Shown here: piece after piece, positions 34,311 through 43,949 of the stretch
How positions within the stretch are numbered: position 1 is the stretch's first letter
How the letters are laid out: each line of letters opens with the position of its first letter
NCBI RefSeq assembly: GCF_000340965.1
Contig: NZ_ANAY01000003.1
Coordinates: 235,790-299,789, forward strand
Reading direction: 5' to 3'
Length of the DNA: 64,000 bases
DNA from: Nocardiopsis kunsanensis DSM 44524
Lineage (GTDB): Bacteria > Actinomycetota > Actinomycetes > Streptosporangiales > Streptosporangiaceae
Position numbers and translations under genes: made by a program
Notes under the pieces: generated by a model
The model's input: the letters and a program-made list of their open reading frames with translations, nothing else
Told to the model about the DNA's origin: nothing
The model's database searches: none

Positions 34311-35078
34311 GTGTCCGAATCCTCCGTACGTCCTCAGGCCCAGCCGCAGTCACCACCGGTCGTGGTCGCGCGGGGGCTCGTCAAGACCTACGAGACCGGG
34401 GCGAACCAGGTGCACGCCCTGGCCGGGGTGGACGTGGAGTTCCACCGCGGTGCCTTCACCGCGATCATGGGCCCTTCGGGGTCGGGAAAATCCACCCTCA
34501 TGCACTGCCTGGCCGGGCTCGACACCGCCACCTCGGGCACCGTTCACCTGGGCCGGACCCCGATCACCGGGTTGCGCGACCGGGAGCTGACCCTGCTGCG
34601 GCGCGACCGCATCGGTTTCATCTTCCAGTCGTTCAACCTGTTGCCCATGCTCACCGCCGAACAGAACATCCTGCTGCCCTCGCAGATCGCCCGCCGCAAG
34701 GTCGACCGTGAGCGCTACGAGCACATCGTGGACGTGGTGGGTCTGCGTGACCGCCTCGACCACCTGCCCTCCAAGCTCTCCGGCGGCCAGCAGCAGCGCG
34801 TGGCCGTGGCCCGGGCCCTGCTCAACGCCCCCGAGGTCGTCTACGCCGACGAGCCGACCGGGAACCTGGACTCACGCTCGGGCGCGGAGGTGCTGCGCTT
34901 CCTGCGGGACTCCGCACACGACCTGAACCAGACGATCGTCATGGTCACGCACGACCCGGTGGCGGCCTCCTACGCCGACCGTGTGGTGTTCCTGCGTGAC
35001 GGTTCGCTCGTGGACGAGGTCACCGAGCCGACCGCCGAGCTGGTCTCGGCCCGGCTGCTGAAGCTGGAAGAGGCCTGA
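34311..35078 (+). CDS. ABC transporter ATP-binding protein (MacB/LolD class)
   Basis: A 255-residue ATPase. Walker [10 protein letters not shown] at residues 54-62, Q-loop [17 protein letters not shown], signature [15 protein letters not shown], Walker [17 protein letters not shown] and H-loop VMVTHD. The [12 protein letters not shown] and SFNLLP patterns place it in the MacB/FtsE/LolD class that works with FtsX-type permeases by mechanotransmission. GTG 34311 follows AGGAG. The permease gene starts 4 bases after its stop. Expression is probably controlled by the adjacent two-component system. Confidence 0.93.
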   Translation: MSESSVRPQAQPQSPPVVVARGLVKTYETGANQVHALAGVDVEFHRGAFTAIMGPSGSGKSTLMHCLAGLDTATSGTVHLGRTPITGLRDRELTLLRRDRIGFIFQSFNLLPMLTAEQNILLPSQIARRKVDRERYEHIVDVVGLRDRLDHLPSKLSGGQQQRVAVARALLNAPEVVYADEPTGNLDSRSGAEVLRFLRDSAHDLNQTIVMVTHDPVAASYADRVVFLRDGSLVDEVTEPTAELVSARLLKLEEA

Positions 35079-35082
35079 ACCG

Positions 35083-37677
35083 ATGCTGCGCACCACACTC
35101 GCGGGACTGCGGCTGCACACGTCCCGCTACGTCACCACCGCCCTGGCGATCCTGCTCGGCGTGATGTTCGTGTCCGGCACGATGGTCTTCGCCGACACCC
35201 TGGAGTCCGACTACGAGTCCTCGGTGATGGGTTCGGCAACCAGTGTCGACGCGATCGCCGTGCCCCAGGAACCCGAGGTCGACCCCGAGGCCGGGCCGCA
35301 GCCGCCGCCGGTCCTGGGCGAGGAGGACCTGAATCGGGTCCAGGACCTGCCCGAGGTCGCCGAGGCCGATGGACGGGTCGAGGGCCAGGCCGTGCTGCTG
35401 GACTCCGACGGCCGCGCCTACGGGATGACCCCGCCGGCCGCGATGTCACTGGGTGAGGTCAGCCGTTTCTCCGCCTCGGAGGGGTCCCTGCCCTCGGGCG
35501 GGGACGAACTGGCGCTGTCCACCTCCACCGCCCGTGAGACCGGGTTCGAGGCCGGCGACACCGTGACCGTGCTCGACCCCGACCGGGAAGAGCGCGAGTT
35601 CACCGTCTCCGGCCTGGTCGAATTCGGCATCGACCCGGCCTACTCCTTCGGCGGAGCGATGGTCATGGACCGGGACACGGCCGAGGAGATGACCGGCGCG
35701 ACCGGTTACGTGGAGATCGACGCGATCGCTGCGGAGGGCCACACCGCCCAGGAGACCACCGACGCGGTCTCCGCTGCCCTGGCCGGGAGCGCCGATGTGC
35801 AGACCGGTGAGGAGTTCGGCCTGGACATGGCCGAGGGTTCCGGCGCCGACACCCAGATGTTGCGTACCGCCCTGCTGCTGTTCGCCTTCATCGCGATGTT
35901 CGTGGCCGGGATCGTCATCTACAACACCTTCGCCATCATCATCGCCCAACGCCAGCGCGAGATGGCCCTGCTGCGCTGCGTGGGGGCCAAGCGCGGCCAG
36001 GTGTTCGGCTCGGTGCTGGCCGAGTCGAGCATCGTGGGCCTGCTCTCCTCCGTCCTGGGTGTGCTGGCCGGGGTCGGTATCGGCATGCTGGGGGCGCGGT
36101 ACGGCAACGGCCTGGTGGGCGGCACGGGCGGACCGGCCGAGCTGGTCATCACCCCGACCGCTGTGATCTCCGGGCTGGCGGTGGGCACCGTCGTGACTGT
36201 GCTCTCGGCCCTGGTTCCGGCCCTGCGGGCCACGCGGGTGAGCCCGCTGGCGGCGCTGCGCACCAGCGCCACCTCCGGGGCCCTGGACAAGCGCACCGGG
36301 TGGCTGCGCACCGCGGTCGGGGTGGCCGCCTTCACCGTCTCCGCCCTGATCATTGCGCTGGTCCTTTCGGGTGAGCCTTCCACGGCCGGTCCCGTGATCG
36401 TCACCGGCGCGGCCCTGATCGCGTTCCTGGGCGTGGTCGTGCTCGGCCCGCTCCTGGTGCGCGGGATCGTGCACCTGGCCGGGTTGGTGCTGCGCCGTGT
36501 CGGGGTGGCGAGCAAACTGGCGGTGGACAACTCCACACGCAACCCGCGGCGTGCGGCGACGGCGATGATCGCTCTGACCGTGGGTGCCACCCTCATCACC
36601 GGGTACTCGGTGATCAGTTCCTCGCTCGAGACGACCATGAACAACATGCTCGAGGAGCAGTTCCCGGTCGATTACCAGATCAGTTCACAGTTCGCCATGG
36701 CCGAGCCGACCGGTGGGGAACAGGACGAGGACAGTGCCGGCGAGAGCGACGACGGCATGCCGCAGGCCGAGACGGTCCCCGAGGAAGTGCGCTCGGCGCT
36801 CTCGTCGTCGCCCTCGGTCGCCCAGGTCATGAGCCAGCGCACCGAGTACGTCGACGACGAGAACACGCACCTGATGGTGAACAGCTACCTCGGTGCCGAT
36901 CTGGCCACCGACATGGGCACCGACCTGGTCAGCGGCGACCTGGAGGACATGGGTCCGGGCCGGGTGACCCTGTCGAAGGGCTACGCCGACGGGCACACGG
37001 CCGGCGACACGTACACGCTGCCCACCGAGGACGGCGACCGTGAGCTGGAGGTCGCCGCGGTCACCGAGGACACGGGGCAGCTCTACGGGGTGATCCTGGA
37101 CCCGCAGGACTTCGGGCAGCTCTTCCCCGAGCGGACCGAAGACGACATGCTCTTCGTGCGGGGGACGTCGGACGCCGACCCCTCGGAACTGCGCACAGCG
37201 GTGAACGACGCCGTCGAGGAGCACCCGACCGTGCAGGTCGCGTCGATGGCGGAGACGAAGAACCAGTTCTCCGAAATGCTCGACATCGCCTTCTACACGA
37301 TCGCGGCGATGCTGGCCCTGGCGATCCTCATCGCGGTGTTCGGCATCTCCAACACGATGGCGTTGTCGGTGCTGGAACGCACCCGCGAGTCGGCGCTGTT
37401 GCGGGCCCTGGGGTTGTCCCGGGCACAGCTGCGGCGGATGCTGGGCGTGGAGGCGGTGCTGCTGTGCCTGATCGGCGCCCTCATCGGCATCACGCTGGGT
37501 GTGGTCTTCGGATGGGCGGCCGGGGCCTCAGCCATGCCGAACATGATTCTGGCCGTGCCTCTGGCCCAGGTCGGGGTGTTCGTGGCGGTGGCGGTCGTGG
37601 CCGGGCTGCTGGCCTCGATCATGCCGGCACGACGTGCGGCCCGGACCTCGATCACGGGGGCGCTGGCCGGCGAATAG
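35083..37677 (+). CDS. FtsX-like ABC transporter permease
   Basis: An 864-residue permease with two FtsX domains. An N-terminal helix (TTALAILLGVMFVSGTMVF) is followed by an acidic extracytoplasmic domain of about 200 residues, then three helices (LLLFAFIAMFVAGIVIYNTF and following), a central helix pair, a second extracytoplasmic domain from about residue 520 to 720, and three final helices ending RRAARTSITGALAGE. The conserved ALLRCVGAKRGQVF and ALLRALGLSRAQLRRML coupling motifs after the first helix of each half are clear. It likely exports or extracts an envelope-active compound or lipopeptide. A 13-bp terminator hairpin follows at 37706. Confidence 0.92.
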   Translation: MLRTTLAGLRLHTSRYVTTALAILLGVMFVSGTMVFADTLESDYESSVMGSATSVDAIAVPQEPEVDPEAGPQPPPVLGEEDLNRVQDLPEVAEADGRVEGQAVLLDSDGRAYGMTPPAAMSLGEVSRFSASEGSLPSGGDELALSTSTARETGFEAGDTVTVLDPDREEREFTVSGLVEFGIDPAYSFGGAMVMDRDTAEEMTGATGYVEIDAIAAEGHTAQETTDAVSAALAGSADVQTGEEFGLDMAEGSGADTQMLRTALLLFAFIAMFVAGIVIYNTFAIIIAQRQREMALLRCVGAKRGQVFGSVLAESSIVGLLSSVLGVLAGVGIGMLGARYGNGLVGGTGGPAELVITPTAVISGLAVGTVVTVLSALVPALRATRVSPLAALRTSATSGALDKRTGWLRTAVGVAAFTVSALIIALVLSGEPSTAGPVIVTGAALIAFLGVVVLGPLLVRGIVHLAGLVLRRVGVASKLAVDNSTRNPRRAATAMIALTVGATLITGYSVISSSLETTMNNMLEEQFPVDYQISSQFAMAEPTGGEQDEDSAGESDDGMPQAETVPEEVRSALSSSPSVAQVMSQRTEYVDDENTHLMVNSYLGADLATDMGTDLVSGDLEDMGPGRVTLSKGYADGHTAGDTYTLPTEDGDRELEVAAVTEDTGQLYGVILDPQDFGQLFPERTEDDMLFVRGTSDADPSELRTAVNDAVEEHPTVQVASMAETKNQFSEMLDIAFYTIAAMLALAILIAVFGISNTMALSVLERTRESALLRALGLSRAQLRRMLGVEAVLLCLIGALIGITLGVVFGWAAGASAMPNMILAVPLAQVGVFVAVAVVAGLLASIMPARRAARTSITGALAGE

Positions 37678-37705
37678 CGGTCACCCCCCCGGGAGCCGAC
37701 CGAAC

Positions 37706-37745
37706 ACGGCGCCGGTCCTCGCCCACGTGCGGGGACCGGCGCCGT
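37706..37745 (+). terminator. Hairpin terminator after the ABC exporter operon
   Basis: Perfect 13-bp stem, 37706-37718 with 37733-37745, loop of 14 bases, 28 bases after the permease stop and just before the MFS start. Confidence 0.75.
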
Positions 37746-37768
37746 ACTGTAGCCGGGGGGTGGAGCGT

Positions 37769-39358
37769 GTGAGTGGTTCGGCTTCGGCACCGGTCCCCTC
37801 GGCCGGGGTCGCATGGGCAACACCTGCGGCCCGGTGGATCCTGGCGGCGACCGTGCTCGGTTCGGGAACGGCGTTCCTGGACTCGACCGTGGTGACCGTG
37901 GCCCTGCCCGCCGTCGAGGAGGACTTCGGGACCGGGTTGGCCGGCCAGCAGTGGATCGTCAACGGGTACATGATCACCCTCTCGGCGCTGATCCTTCTCA
38001 GCGGCTCCCTGGCCGACCGGTTCGGCCGGGTGCGGGTGTTCATGGCGGGTGTGGTGCTCTTCGCCCTGGCCTCTGCGCTGTGTTCGGTGGCCCCGAACCC
38101 GGAACTGCTGGTGGCCGGCCGGGCCGTCCAGGGTGTGGGTGGTGCGCTGCTCACACCGGGCAGTCTGGCGATCCTGCAGGCGAGCTTCCGGGAGGAGGAC
38201 CGGGCGCGGGCGATCGGCGCGTGGTCGGGGCTGACGGGTGTGGCCTCCGCGGTCGGACCTTTCGTCGGCGGCTGGTTGGTGCAGGTCGGCGACTGGCGGC
38301 TCATCTTCCTCATCAACCTTCCGTTGGCGGCCCTGGTGCTGGCCATCGCCTGGTTCAAGGTTCCCGAGTCCCGGGACCCGTCGGCGCCGCGCAGTCTGGA
38401 CTACACCGGGGCACTGCTGGGTGTGGTGGCCCTGGGCGGTATCACCTACGCCCTCATCCAGTGGGGTTCGGTGGGCGTGACCCCAGCGGTGCTCGTGGGC
38501 GCCGCCGGGGGCGGGGCCGCCCTCCTCGTGTTCCTGGTGGTGCAGGCCCGCAAGCGTGCGCCGATGCTGCCGTTGGGCATCTTCCGTTCGGTGCCCTTCA
38601 GTGCCACCAACGCCGCCACGGTCATGATCTACGCGGCACTGGGCACACTGCTGTTCCTCCTGGTGATCCACCTGCAGGAGGTCGGCGGGTACTCGCCGGT
38701 CACGGCCGGGGCCGCGCCGTTGCCGTTGACGGTCCTCATGCTGCTGCTGTCGGCGCGCTCGGGCGACCTGGCCGCCCGGATCGGCCCGCGCCCCCAGTTG
38801 ATCGCCGGTCCACTGCTGCTGGCGGCCGGGCTCGTGTACCTGTCACGGATGCCGGCCGACCCGGGTTACCTGGTGGACGTCCTGCCCGGGGTCCTGCTGG
38901 TGGCACTGGGCATGGCCGTGACGGTGGCGCCGCTGACGGCCACGGTGCTGGCCTCGGCGCCCGAGCGGCACGCGGGTCTGGCCTCGGGGGTCAACAACAC
39001 GTTCGCGCGGGGCGCGCAGATGATCGGGGTGGCGGCGGTGCCGTCCCTGGCGGGGATCGGTGCCGGTCCGGGCGGTCAGGAGGGCACGGAGGCGCTCGCA
39101 CAGGGGTTCGGTCCGGCGATGTTGATCCTGGCGGGCCTGGCGGTGGCGGCCTCGCTGTGCGCGATGGCCCTGCCGCGCGGAGGTGTGTCCGGGGCTCGGG
39201 AGACGGCCGAGCGGGGCGGGCCCCCGGAGAAGGCCCCGGCTGCCGAGCCGCGCCCCGGGCAGCGCCCTCCCCGGTTCTGCGGGGTGTCGGGGCCGCCGAT
39301 GCGTTCGTGCCCGGGCTCCAGCGCCGGTTCCGGGGGCGGCACCGGCCGGAACTGTTGA
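37769..39358 (+). CDS. MFS drug exporter of the DHA2 (EmrB/QacA, 14-TM) family
   Basis: A 529-residue major facilitator. Family motifs: motif C-like region GSGTAFLDSTVVTVALP in helix 1, WIVNGYMITLSALILLSGSLADRFGRVRVF (motif A), GRAVQGVGGALLTPGSLAI and WSGLTGVASAVGPFVGGWL. Fourteen hydrophobic segments can be counted. The last 60 residues are an unusual Pro/Gly/Arg-rich cytoplasmic tail. It probably pumps out cationic or amphiphilic drugs using the proton gradient. GTG 37769 is taken as start (GGAG closely upstream); GTG 37760 is in frame and equally possible. It has its own transcription unit after a terminator. Confidence 0.9.
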   Translation: MSGSASAPVPSAGVAWATPAARWILAATVLGSGTAFLDSTVVTVALPAVEEDFGTGLAGQQWIVNGYMITLSALILLSGSLADRFGRVRVFMAGVVLFALASALCSVAPNPELLVAGRAVQGVGGALLTPGSLAILQASFREEDRARAIGAWSGLTGVASAVGPFVGGWLVQVGDWRLIFLINLPLAALVLAIAWFKVPESRDPSAPRSLDYTGALLGVVALGGITYALIQWGSVGVTPAVLVGAAGGGAALLVFLVVQARKRAPMLPLGIFRSVPFSATNAATVMIYAALGTLLFLLVIHLQEVGGYSPVTAGAAPLPLTVLMLLLSARSGDLAARIGPRPQLIAGPLLLAAGLVYLSRMPADPGYLVDVLPGVLLVALGMAVTVAPLTATVLASAPERHAGLASGVNNTFARGAQMIGVAAVPSLAGIGAGPGGQEGTEALAQGFGPAMLILAGLAVAASLCAMALPRGGVSGARETAERGGPPEKAPAAEPRPGQRPPRFCGVSGPPMRSCPGSSAGSGGGTGRNC

Positions 39359-39437
39359 AGGCCGGACCGCCGGGACCGCCGCGCACGGATGCGCCCGGAC
39401 GGTTCCGGCCGCCCGCGGAAGGGCACCGTCGAAGGCC

Positions 39438-39887
39438 TCAGGTGTCCGGGGCCCCCGTGTCCTTCGGGTCCTCGGCATCCGGGACGTAATCGGAGGCGCC
39501 GGTGGTGCGGTCGCGTTCGTCCCCCCGTTCCCCGTGCGGGGTGTCGGCCGGGTGTTCGTAGGGACGGTCGGAGCGGTCCTCACGGACGGCCGCCCCTTCG
39601 TCGGACTCGGGCACGGACCCGTCGTCGACCTCGTGGAGGGCCTCCTCCTCCGCGTTGCGGGTCTCTCCGCCCCAGCTCTCGCGCGGATAGACGTCGCTGC
39701 GTTCGGACTGCACCCCCTCGTGGATCCCCCGGGGGCCGGGGCTGTCGGTTCCCGGGGTCCCGGGATCCTCGAAGTCGTACTCCTGGATGTCGTGGTCGGG
39801 TTCGATCCTGCGTTCCCGGGCCACGGCCTTGCTCAGCTCGGGATCGTCACCCATGTCGGTGTCCACGTCATAGGGCTCTTCAGTCAC
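39438..39887 (-). CDS. Acidic hypothetical protein
   Basis: A 149-residue strongly acidic, highly charged protein without hydrophobic segments; it looks mostly disordered. Features: ERRIEPDHDIQEYDFEDPG, a conserved-looking GIHEGVQSERSDVYPRESWG, and NAEEEALHEVDD. It resembles small actinobacterial hypotheticals of unknown role. Codon use matches neighbouring genes. GTG 39887 is the start because AGGAGGG lies 6-7 bases before it, too close for the in-frame GTG at 39893. It lies just downstream of the glycosyltransferase on the same strand. Confidence 0.7.
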   Translation of the reverse strand: MTEEPYDVDTDMGDDPELSKAVARERRIEPDHDIQEYDFEDPGTPGTDSPGPRGIHEGVQSERSDVYPRESWGGETRNAEEEALHEVDDGSVPESDEGAAVREDRSDRPYEHPADTPHGERGDERDRTTGASDYVPDAEDPKDTGAPDT

Positions 39888-39954
39888 TGTCACCCCTCCT
39901 CTCACTGGGTCCGGTGCCCGGATCGGAGCCGTAGGACACAGGAGGCGGGGGAAC

Positions 39955-40776
39955 TCAGTGGCGGGCGTTCTCGGCGCGGCGCAAGCGCAGAGGCCGCAGT
40001 GCGGCTTCCAGGGCCACTCCGGCGTCGAGTTTGCTCCGGCCCTCGACGCGGTCCTCGAAGTGGATGGGGATCTCGACGAGCTTCTGGCCGCGGCGGTAGG
40101 CACGGTAGTGCATCTCGACCTGGAAGGCGTAACCGGTGCTCTCGATGCTGGGCAGGTCGAGGACCCGCAGCGCCGAGGACCGCCAGATCTTGAACCCGGC
40201 GGTGACATCGCGTACCGGCATGGACAGGACGGACTTGACATAGGTGTTGGCCCATCCGCTGAGCAGCCGACGGCGCAGGCCCCACTGTTGCGAGAGGCTG
40301 CCGCCGGGCACGTAGCGGCTACCGATGACCACGTCGGCGTTGGTGGAGTGCAGTGCGCCCAGGAGCTGGGGCACGTAACCGACGGGATGGCTCAGGTCGG
40401 CGTCCATCTGGACGACGTACTCTGCTCCGAGGTCCAGTGCGTGGGTCATGCCTTCGACGTAGGCGCGGCCCAGGCCGTCCTTGTGGGTGCGGTGCACGAC
40501 CGAGACCCGCCCGTGTTCGGGACCGCCGTGCTCGGCGGCAAGTTTGTCGGCGATCTCGCCGGTACCGTCGGGTGAGTTGTCGTCGACCACGACGACCGTC
40601 AGCCGGGGCAGGTCCAGGGCGGTGAGCTGGGCGACGAGCCGCGGCAGGTTCTCGGCCTCGTCGTAGGTGGGTACAACGACGGCGACACGGGAGGAGGACC
40701 AGGGTTCGGGGAGGGCCACTGGTTCGGGCGTGACACGCGCCGGGGGCTGTTCCCGGGGCGTCGGCTGTGCGGGCAT
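39955..40776 (-). CDS. Polyprenol-phosphate mannosyltransferase-like GT2 enzyme
   Basis: A 273-residue family 2 glycosyltransferase of the dolichol-phosphate-mannose synthase type. GT-A motifs: VVVPTYDEAENLPRLV, VVDDNSPDGTGEIAD (DDxSxDGT), QMDADLSHP (the metal-binding DAD), DVVIGSRYVPGG and VRDVTAGFKIWR. It should transfer mannose (or glucose) from the nucleotide sugar to polyprenyl phosphate, giving the donor for protein mannosylation and lipoglycans, as Ppm1/Dpm1 does. There are no C-terminal membrane helices, so it is the soluble single-domain form. The N-terminal 28 residues are a Pro-rich extension. Start ATG 40776. Confidence 0.9.
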   Translation of the reverse strand: MPAQPTPREQPPARVTPEPVALPEPWSSSRVAVVVPTYDEAENLPRLVAQLTALDLPRLTVVVVDDNSPDGTGEIADKLAAEHGGPEHGRVSVVHRTHKDGLGRAYVEGMTHALDLGAEYVVQMDADLSHPVGYVPQLLGALHSTNADVVIGSRYVPGGSLSQQWGLRRRLLSGWANTYVKSVLSMPVRDVTAGFKIWRSSALRVLDLPSIESTGYAFQVEMHYRAYRRGQKLVEIPIHFEDRVEGRSKLDAGVALEAALRPLRLRRAENARH

Positions 40777-40948
40777 GGGCTGCTGCTCCTGCCTGGTGGA
40801 CGACGTGGTCGGTGGGGGACTCGGGGACGTTCGGCGGACCTGGGCGGAAGAGCCAGCATCACGCGCGTGGTGCCTGCCTTACAAGTGGCGTGGCCCGTAG
40901 GTTACGCGTTCGTTCCCGGCCGGGGCCCGCCTGCGGGTCCCGGAGTGG

Positions 40949-41755
40949 TCAGTGGCCGCGTTCTCCGAGCGCAACGGCCACGTGTACCAGGGCTCCGGTG
41001 TCCTCCAAGGTCATGAGTACCTCGGGGTCGGCCCTGTTGTCGGTGATCAGGTGGGCGATCTCCTCGGGGGCGACGGTGGGGACCATGGTCTCGGCGCCGA
41101 TCTTGGTGTGGTCGGCGAGCACGACGGTCTCCTCGGCACAGTCCGCCAGGGCCCTGTCGACGGCTGCCACGGCCGGGTCCGGTGTGCTCAGACCGCGCTC
41201 GGCGCTGACACCGTTGCCGGAAAGGAAGGCCCGGTTGACCCGGAGATCGGCGAGGGTGTCCTGGGCCTCCGCTCCCACGAGCGCGCGGACGGGGCCGTGC
41301 AGGGTGCCACCGGTCATGACGACACGGACCCCGGGGGCGGTGGCCAGAACGTCGGCCGCACGCAGGGAGTTGGTGACCACGGTCAGCTCGGTGTGCTGGA
41401 ACAGTTCGTGGGCCAGGGCCTCCGTGGTGCTGCCGGGGCCGAGGCTGACGGCCTCTCCCGGACGGACCAGGCGGGCACCCACCGCGGCGATAGCGGCTTT
41501 CTCCGCGGCGCACTGCGTGCTCTTGCCGGAGTAGCTCTGTTCGTGGCCCATGCGGCCGGGCAGGGCCACACCGCCGCGGCGCCGGTCGACGAGTCCCTCG
41601 GCCTCCAGGGCGCGTACGTCGCGGCGCACGGTGACCTCGGAGGCATGCACCTTGGTGGCCAGGTCGCGCAAGGACATCGTGCCGTTGGCTCGGACGAGTT
41701 CGAGGATGCGGTCACGGCGCTCGGCGGCGAAGGCCGGTCGGTTCTCCTCGACCAC
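40949..41755 (-). CDS. DeoR/GlpR family transcriptional regulator
   Basis: A 268-residue repressor. N-terminal DeoR HTH: RRDRILELVRANGTMSLRDLA then ASEVTVRRDVRALEAEGLVDR, the diagnostic pattern. The C-terminal DeoRC sugar-phosphate sensing domain has SLGPGSTTEALAHEL, VVTNSLRAADVLA, VMTGGTLHGPVRALVG, FLSGNGVSAERGLSTPD and VLADHTKIG. Such regulators respond to phosphorylated sugars. No sugar kinase or transporter gene is next to it, so the target is elsewhere. GTG 41755 is chosen because GGGGAG lies about 8 bases upstream. Confidence 0.92.
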   Translation of the reverse strand: MVEENRPAFAAERRDRILELVRANGTMSLRDLATKVHASEVTVRRDVRALEAEGLVDRRRGGVALPGRMGHEQSYSGKSTQCAAEKAAIAAVGARLVRPGEAVSLGPGSTTEALAHELFQHTELTVVTNSLRAADVLATAPGVRVVMTGGTLHGPVRALVGAEAQDTLADLRVNRAFLSGNGVSAERGLSTPDPAVAAVDRALADCAEETVVLADHTKIGAETMVPTVAPEEIAHLITDNRADPEVLMTLEDTGALVHVAVALGERGH

Positions 41756-41940
41756 GTGTTGTGCTCCCCGTTCTCGTTCGCGACCGGGCAGGGGTCCGTC
41801 TCCCCGAGCCCGCTCCGCCTCCAGGGTAGGGCCCCGCGGGCCCGTCCGGAGGGCTCCCCGCTTCTTCCGACGGCCGGATTCCCTGTTCCTGCTGGGTCCA
41901 CACCCCCGTACTCGTGCGGACTCCGGTGCACAATTGAGGC

Positions 41941-42723
41941 ATGAGCTCCGATGCCACCTCCACACCAATGACGGCCACGGTCTGGTGGGCGCACACCTCG
42001 GCTGCGAGCAGCCGACTGGTACGCCTGTTGAACGAGGACGAACGCACACGCAACGAACGGTTCCGGCTCCAGGACGACCGCGACCGGCACCTGTTGGGCC
42101 GTGCGATGGCGCGGTTGAGTCTGGCCGAGCTCTCCGGGTGCCCTCCCGAGTTCATCGCCTTCGACATGCACTGCCCCTCCTGCGAGGAGAAGGAGCGCGC
42201 GGGTGCCGCGCGCGACGAGAGCCCGCACGGCAAACCCCACCCGATCGGCGCAGCGCAGGGTTGGGAGTTCTCGGTGAGCCATTCGGGCGAATGGGTGGTC
42301 CTGGCGGTGACGGACGGCGCCCCGGTGGGCGTGGACGTGGAGCGGGTCGCCCCGGCCCGCGACCTGGACGGGTTGGCAGGGTACACGCTCGCCGACGACG
42401 AGTACCGGGTGTGGTCGGTGCTGGACGAACCGGAGCGCACGGTGGCGTTCTACGGCTACTGGGCACGTAAGGAGGCCCTGCTCAAGGCCACGGGGCTGGG
42501 CCTGTCCGGGGGTCTGCGCCGGGTGAGGGTCAGCCCGGCCGACGGTGAGGCGGAGCTCGTGTCCTGGGAGGGCGGCGGCGCTCCGGGCCCGGTGTGGTTG
42601 TCGGACCTGGAACGCGAGGCCGGTTACCGGTCGGCGGTGGCGGTACTGACCGACCGGCCCGTGGACCTGCGGGTCCGCACGGCGCAGGAGACGGTGAGCG
42701 AACTCCTGGCCGTGCGGTCCTGA
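41941..42723 (+). CDS. Sfp-type 4'-phosphopantetheinyl transferase
   Basis: A 260-residue protein of the Sfp/AcpT group that loads coenzyme A's phosphopantetheine onto acyl- or peptidyl-carrier proteins. Core motifs: FSVSHSGEWVVLAVT, GVDVERV (Mg-binding Asp and Glu) and FYGYWARKEALLKATGLGL (the WxxKEAxxK motif). The N-terminal half has RLLGRAMARLSLAELSG-like helix and an unusual Cys pair (MHCPSCEEKE). Its presence suggests PKS/NRPS pathways elsewhere in the genome. It is divergent from the DeoR gene with about 185 bp between. ATG 41941. Confidence 0.92.
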   Translation: MSSDATSTPMTATVWWAHTSAASSRLVRLLNEDERTRNERFRLQDDRDRHLLGRAMARLSLAELSGCPPEFIAFDMHCPSCEEKERAGAARDESPHGKPHPIGAAQGWEFSVSHSGEWVVLAVTDGAPVGVDVERVAPARDLDGLAGYTLADDEYRVWSVLDEPERTVAFYGYWARKEALLKATGLGLSGGLRRVRVSPADGEAELVSWEGGGAPGPVWLSDLEREAGYRSAVAVLTDRPVDLRVRTAQETVSELLAVRS

Positions 42724-42744
42724 GTGGCGGCCCCAGGGGCACCG

Positions 42745-43899
42745 CTATGCGCGTTCAGCGAGGTGCCGGCCGATGACCATGCGCTGGATCTGGTTGGTGC
42801 CCTCCACGATCTGCAGGACCTTGGCCTCCCGCATGTAACGCTCGGCAGGGAAGTCGCGAGTGTAGCCGGACCCGCCCAGGACCTGGACGGTGTCGGTGGC
42901 CACGCGCATGGCGGTGTCGCTGGCCATGAGTTTGGCCATCGCGGCGCGCTCGCCGAAGGGCCGTCCGGCATCGCGCAGCCGGGCGGCCGACAGGTAGAGC
43001 TCACGGGAGGCGGCGACCTGGGTGGCCATGTCGGCGAGGGTGAAGTTCAGCCCCTGGAAGTCGCCGACGGGGCGGCCGAACTGGTGGCGTTCCCGGGAGT
43101 AGGAGACCGCGGCGTCCAGTGCGGCCTGGGCCAGGCCCACGGAGCAGGCGGCGATGCCCAGACGGCCGGAGTCGAGGGCGGACAGGGCGATGCCGAAACC
43201 CTTGTTCTCTTCCCCGATCAGGGCGTCGGCGGGCAGGCGCACGTCGTCGAAGAGCACCCCGGCGGTCGGTGAGGAGTTCATCCCCATCTTGCGTTCGGGG
43301 GCGGCCGACCCGAGTCCGGGGGTGTCGGCGGGCACGTGCAGGCAGCTGATGCCCTTACCACCGGAGTCGGGGGCGCCGGTGCGGGCGAAGAGGGTGTAGT
43401 GGTCGGCGCGGCCGCCGTGGGTGATCCAGGACTTGGCCCCGTTGACGAGGTAGCCGTCCCCAGTGGGTTCGGCCCGGGTGGTGAGGGCGGCGGCGTCGGA
43501 TCCGGACGTGGTCTCCGACAGGCAGTAGGCGCCCAGGGTGTGCCCTTCGAGCATGCTGGGCAGCAGGGCGGCGCGCTGCTCGTCGGTGCCGAACTCGGCG
43601 ACGGGGTAGGCGGAGAGGCTGTGCACGCTCACGCCCAGGCCCACGGCGAGCCATCCGCGGGCGAGTTCCTCGACGACCTGCAGGTAGACCTCGTAGGGCT
43701 GGTCTCCCCCGCCGTACTCGGAAGGGTAGGGCAGCCCGAGGAGTCCGGCCTCGCCCAGGGTCGTGAAGACCTCGCGGGGGAAGGTGCCGTGTTCCTCGTC
43801 GTGGGCGGCGCGCGGGATGAGCTCCTTGTCGACGAGTTCACGGGTCAGTTCCAGCAGTTGCCGTGCCTCGGGGGTGTGCAGTTCGCGTTCGACCGGCAT
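42745..43899 (-). CDS. Acyl-CoA dehydrogenase
   Basis: A 384-residue FAD acyl-CoA dehydrogenase of beta-oxidation or branched-chain catabolism. Family signatures: LGAYCLSETTSGSDAAAL, LVNGAKSWITHGG, HQFGRPVGDFQGLNFTLADM and the catalytic Glu in IVEGTNQIQRMVIGRHL. Full length and intact. The palindrome GGACGTCC at 43940 lies 41 bp upstream of the ATG at 43899 and is a likely operator. A LysR-type gene diverges from it and may regulate it. It converges on the phosphopantetheinyl transferase gene. Confidence 0.94.
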   Translation of the reverse strand: MPVERELHTPEARQLLELTRELVDKELIPRAAHDEEHGTFPREVFTTLGEAGLLGLPYPSEYGGGDQPYEVYLQVVEELARGWLAVGLGVSVHSLSAYPVAEFGTDEQRAALLPSMLEGHTLGAYCLSETTSGSDAAALTTRAEPTGDGYLVNGAKSWITHGGRADHYTLFARTGAPDSGGKGISCLHVPADTPGLGSAAPERKMGMNSSPTAGVLFDDVRLPADALIGEENKGFGIALSALDSGRLGIAACSVGLAQAALDAAVSYSRERHQFGRPVGDFQGLNFTLADMATQVAASRELYLSAARLRDAGRPFGERAAMAKLMASDTAMRVATDTVQVLGGSGYTRDFPAERYMREAKVLQIVEGTNQIQRMVIGRHLAERA

Positions 43900-43936
43900 G
43901 GGTGCTCTCCAACGTCGCGCCGTATCCGCCCTTTTA

Positions 43937-43949
43937 TTAGGACGTCCAA
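43937..43949. promoter_or_regulatory. Palindromic operator candidate upstream of the acyl-CoA dehydrogenase gene
   Basis: TTAGGACGTCCAA with the perfect core GGACGTCC at 43940-43947, inside an AT-rich patch (43934-43956) between divergent acyl-CoA dehydrogenase and LysR genes. The site resembles TetR-family operators seen before fatty-acid or branched-chain catabolic genes; the regulator is not identified. Confidence 0.45.
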
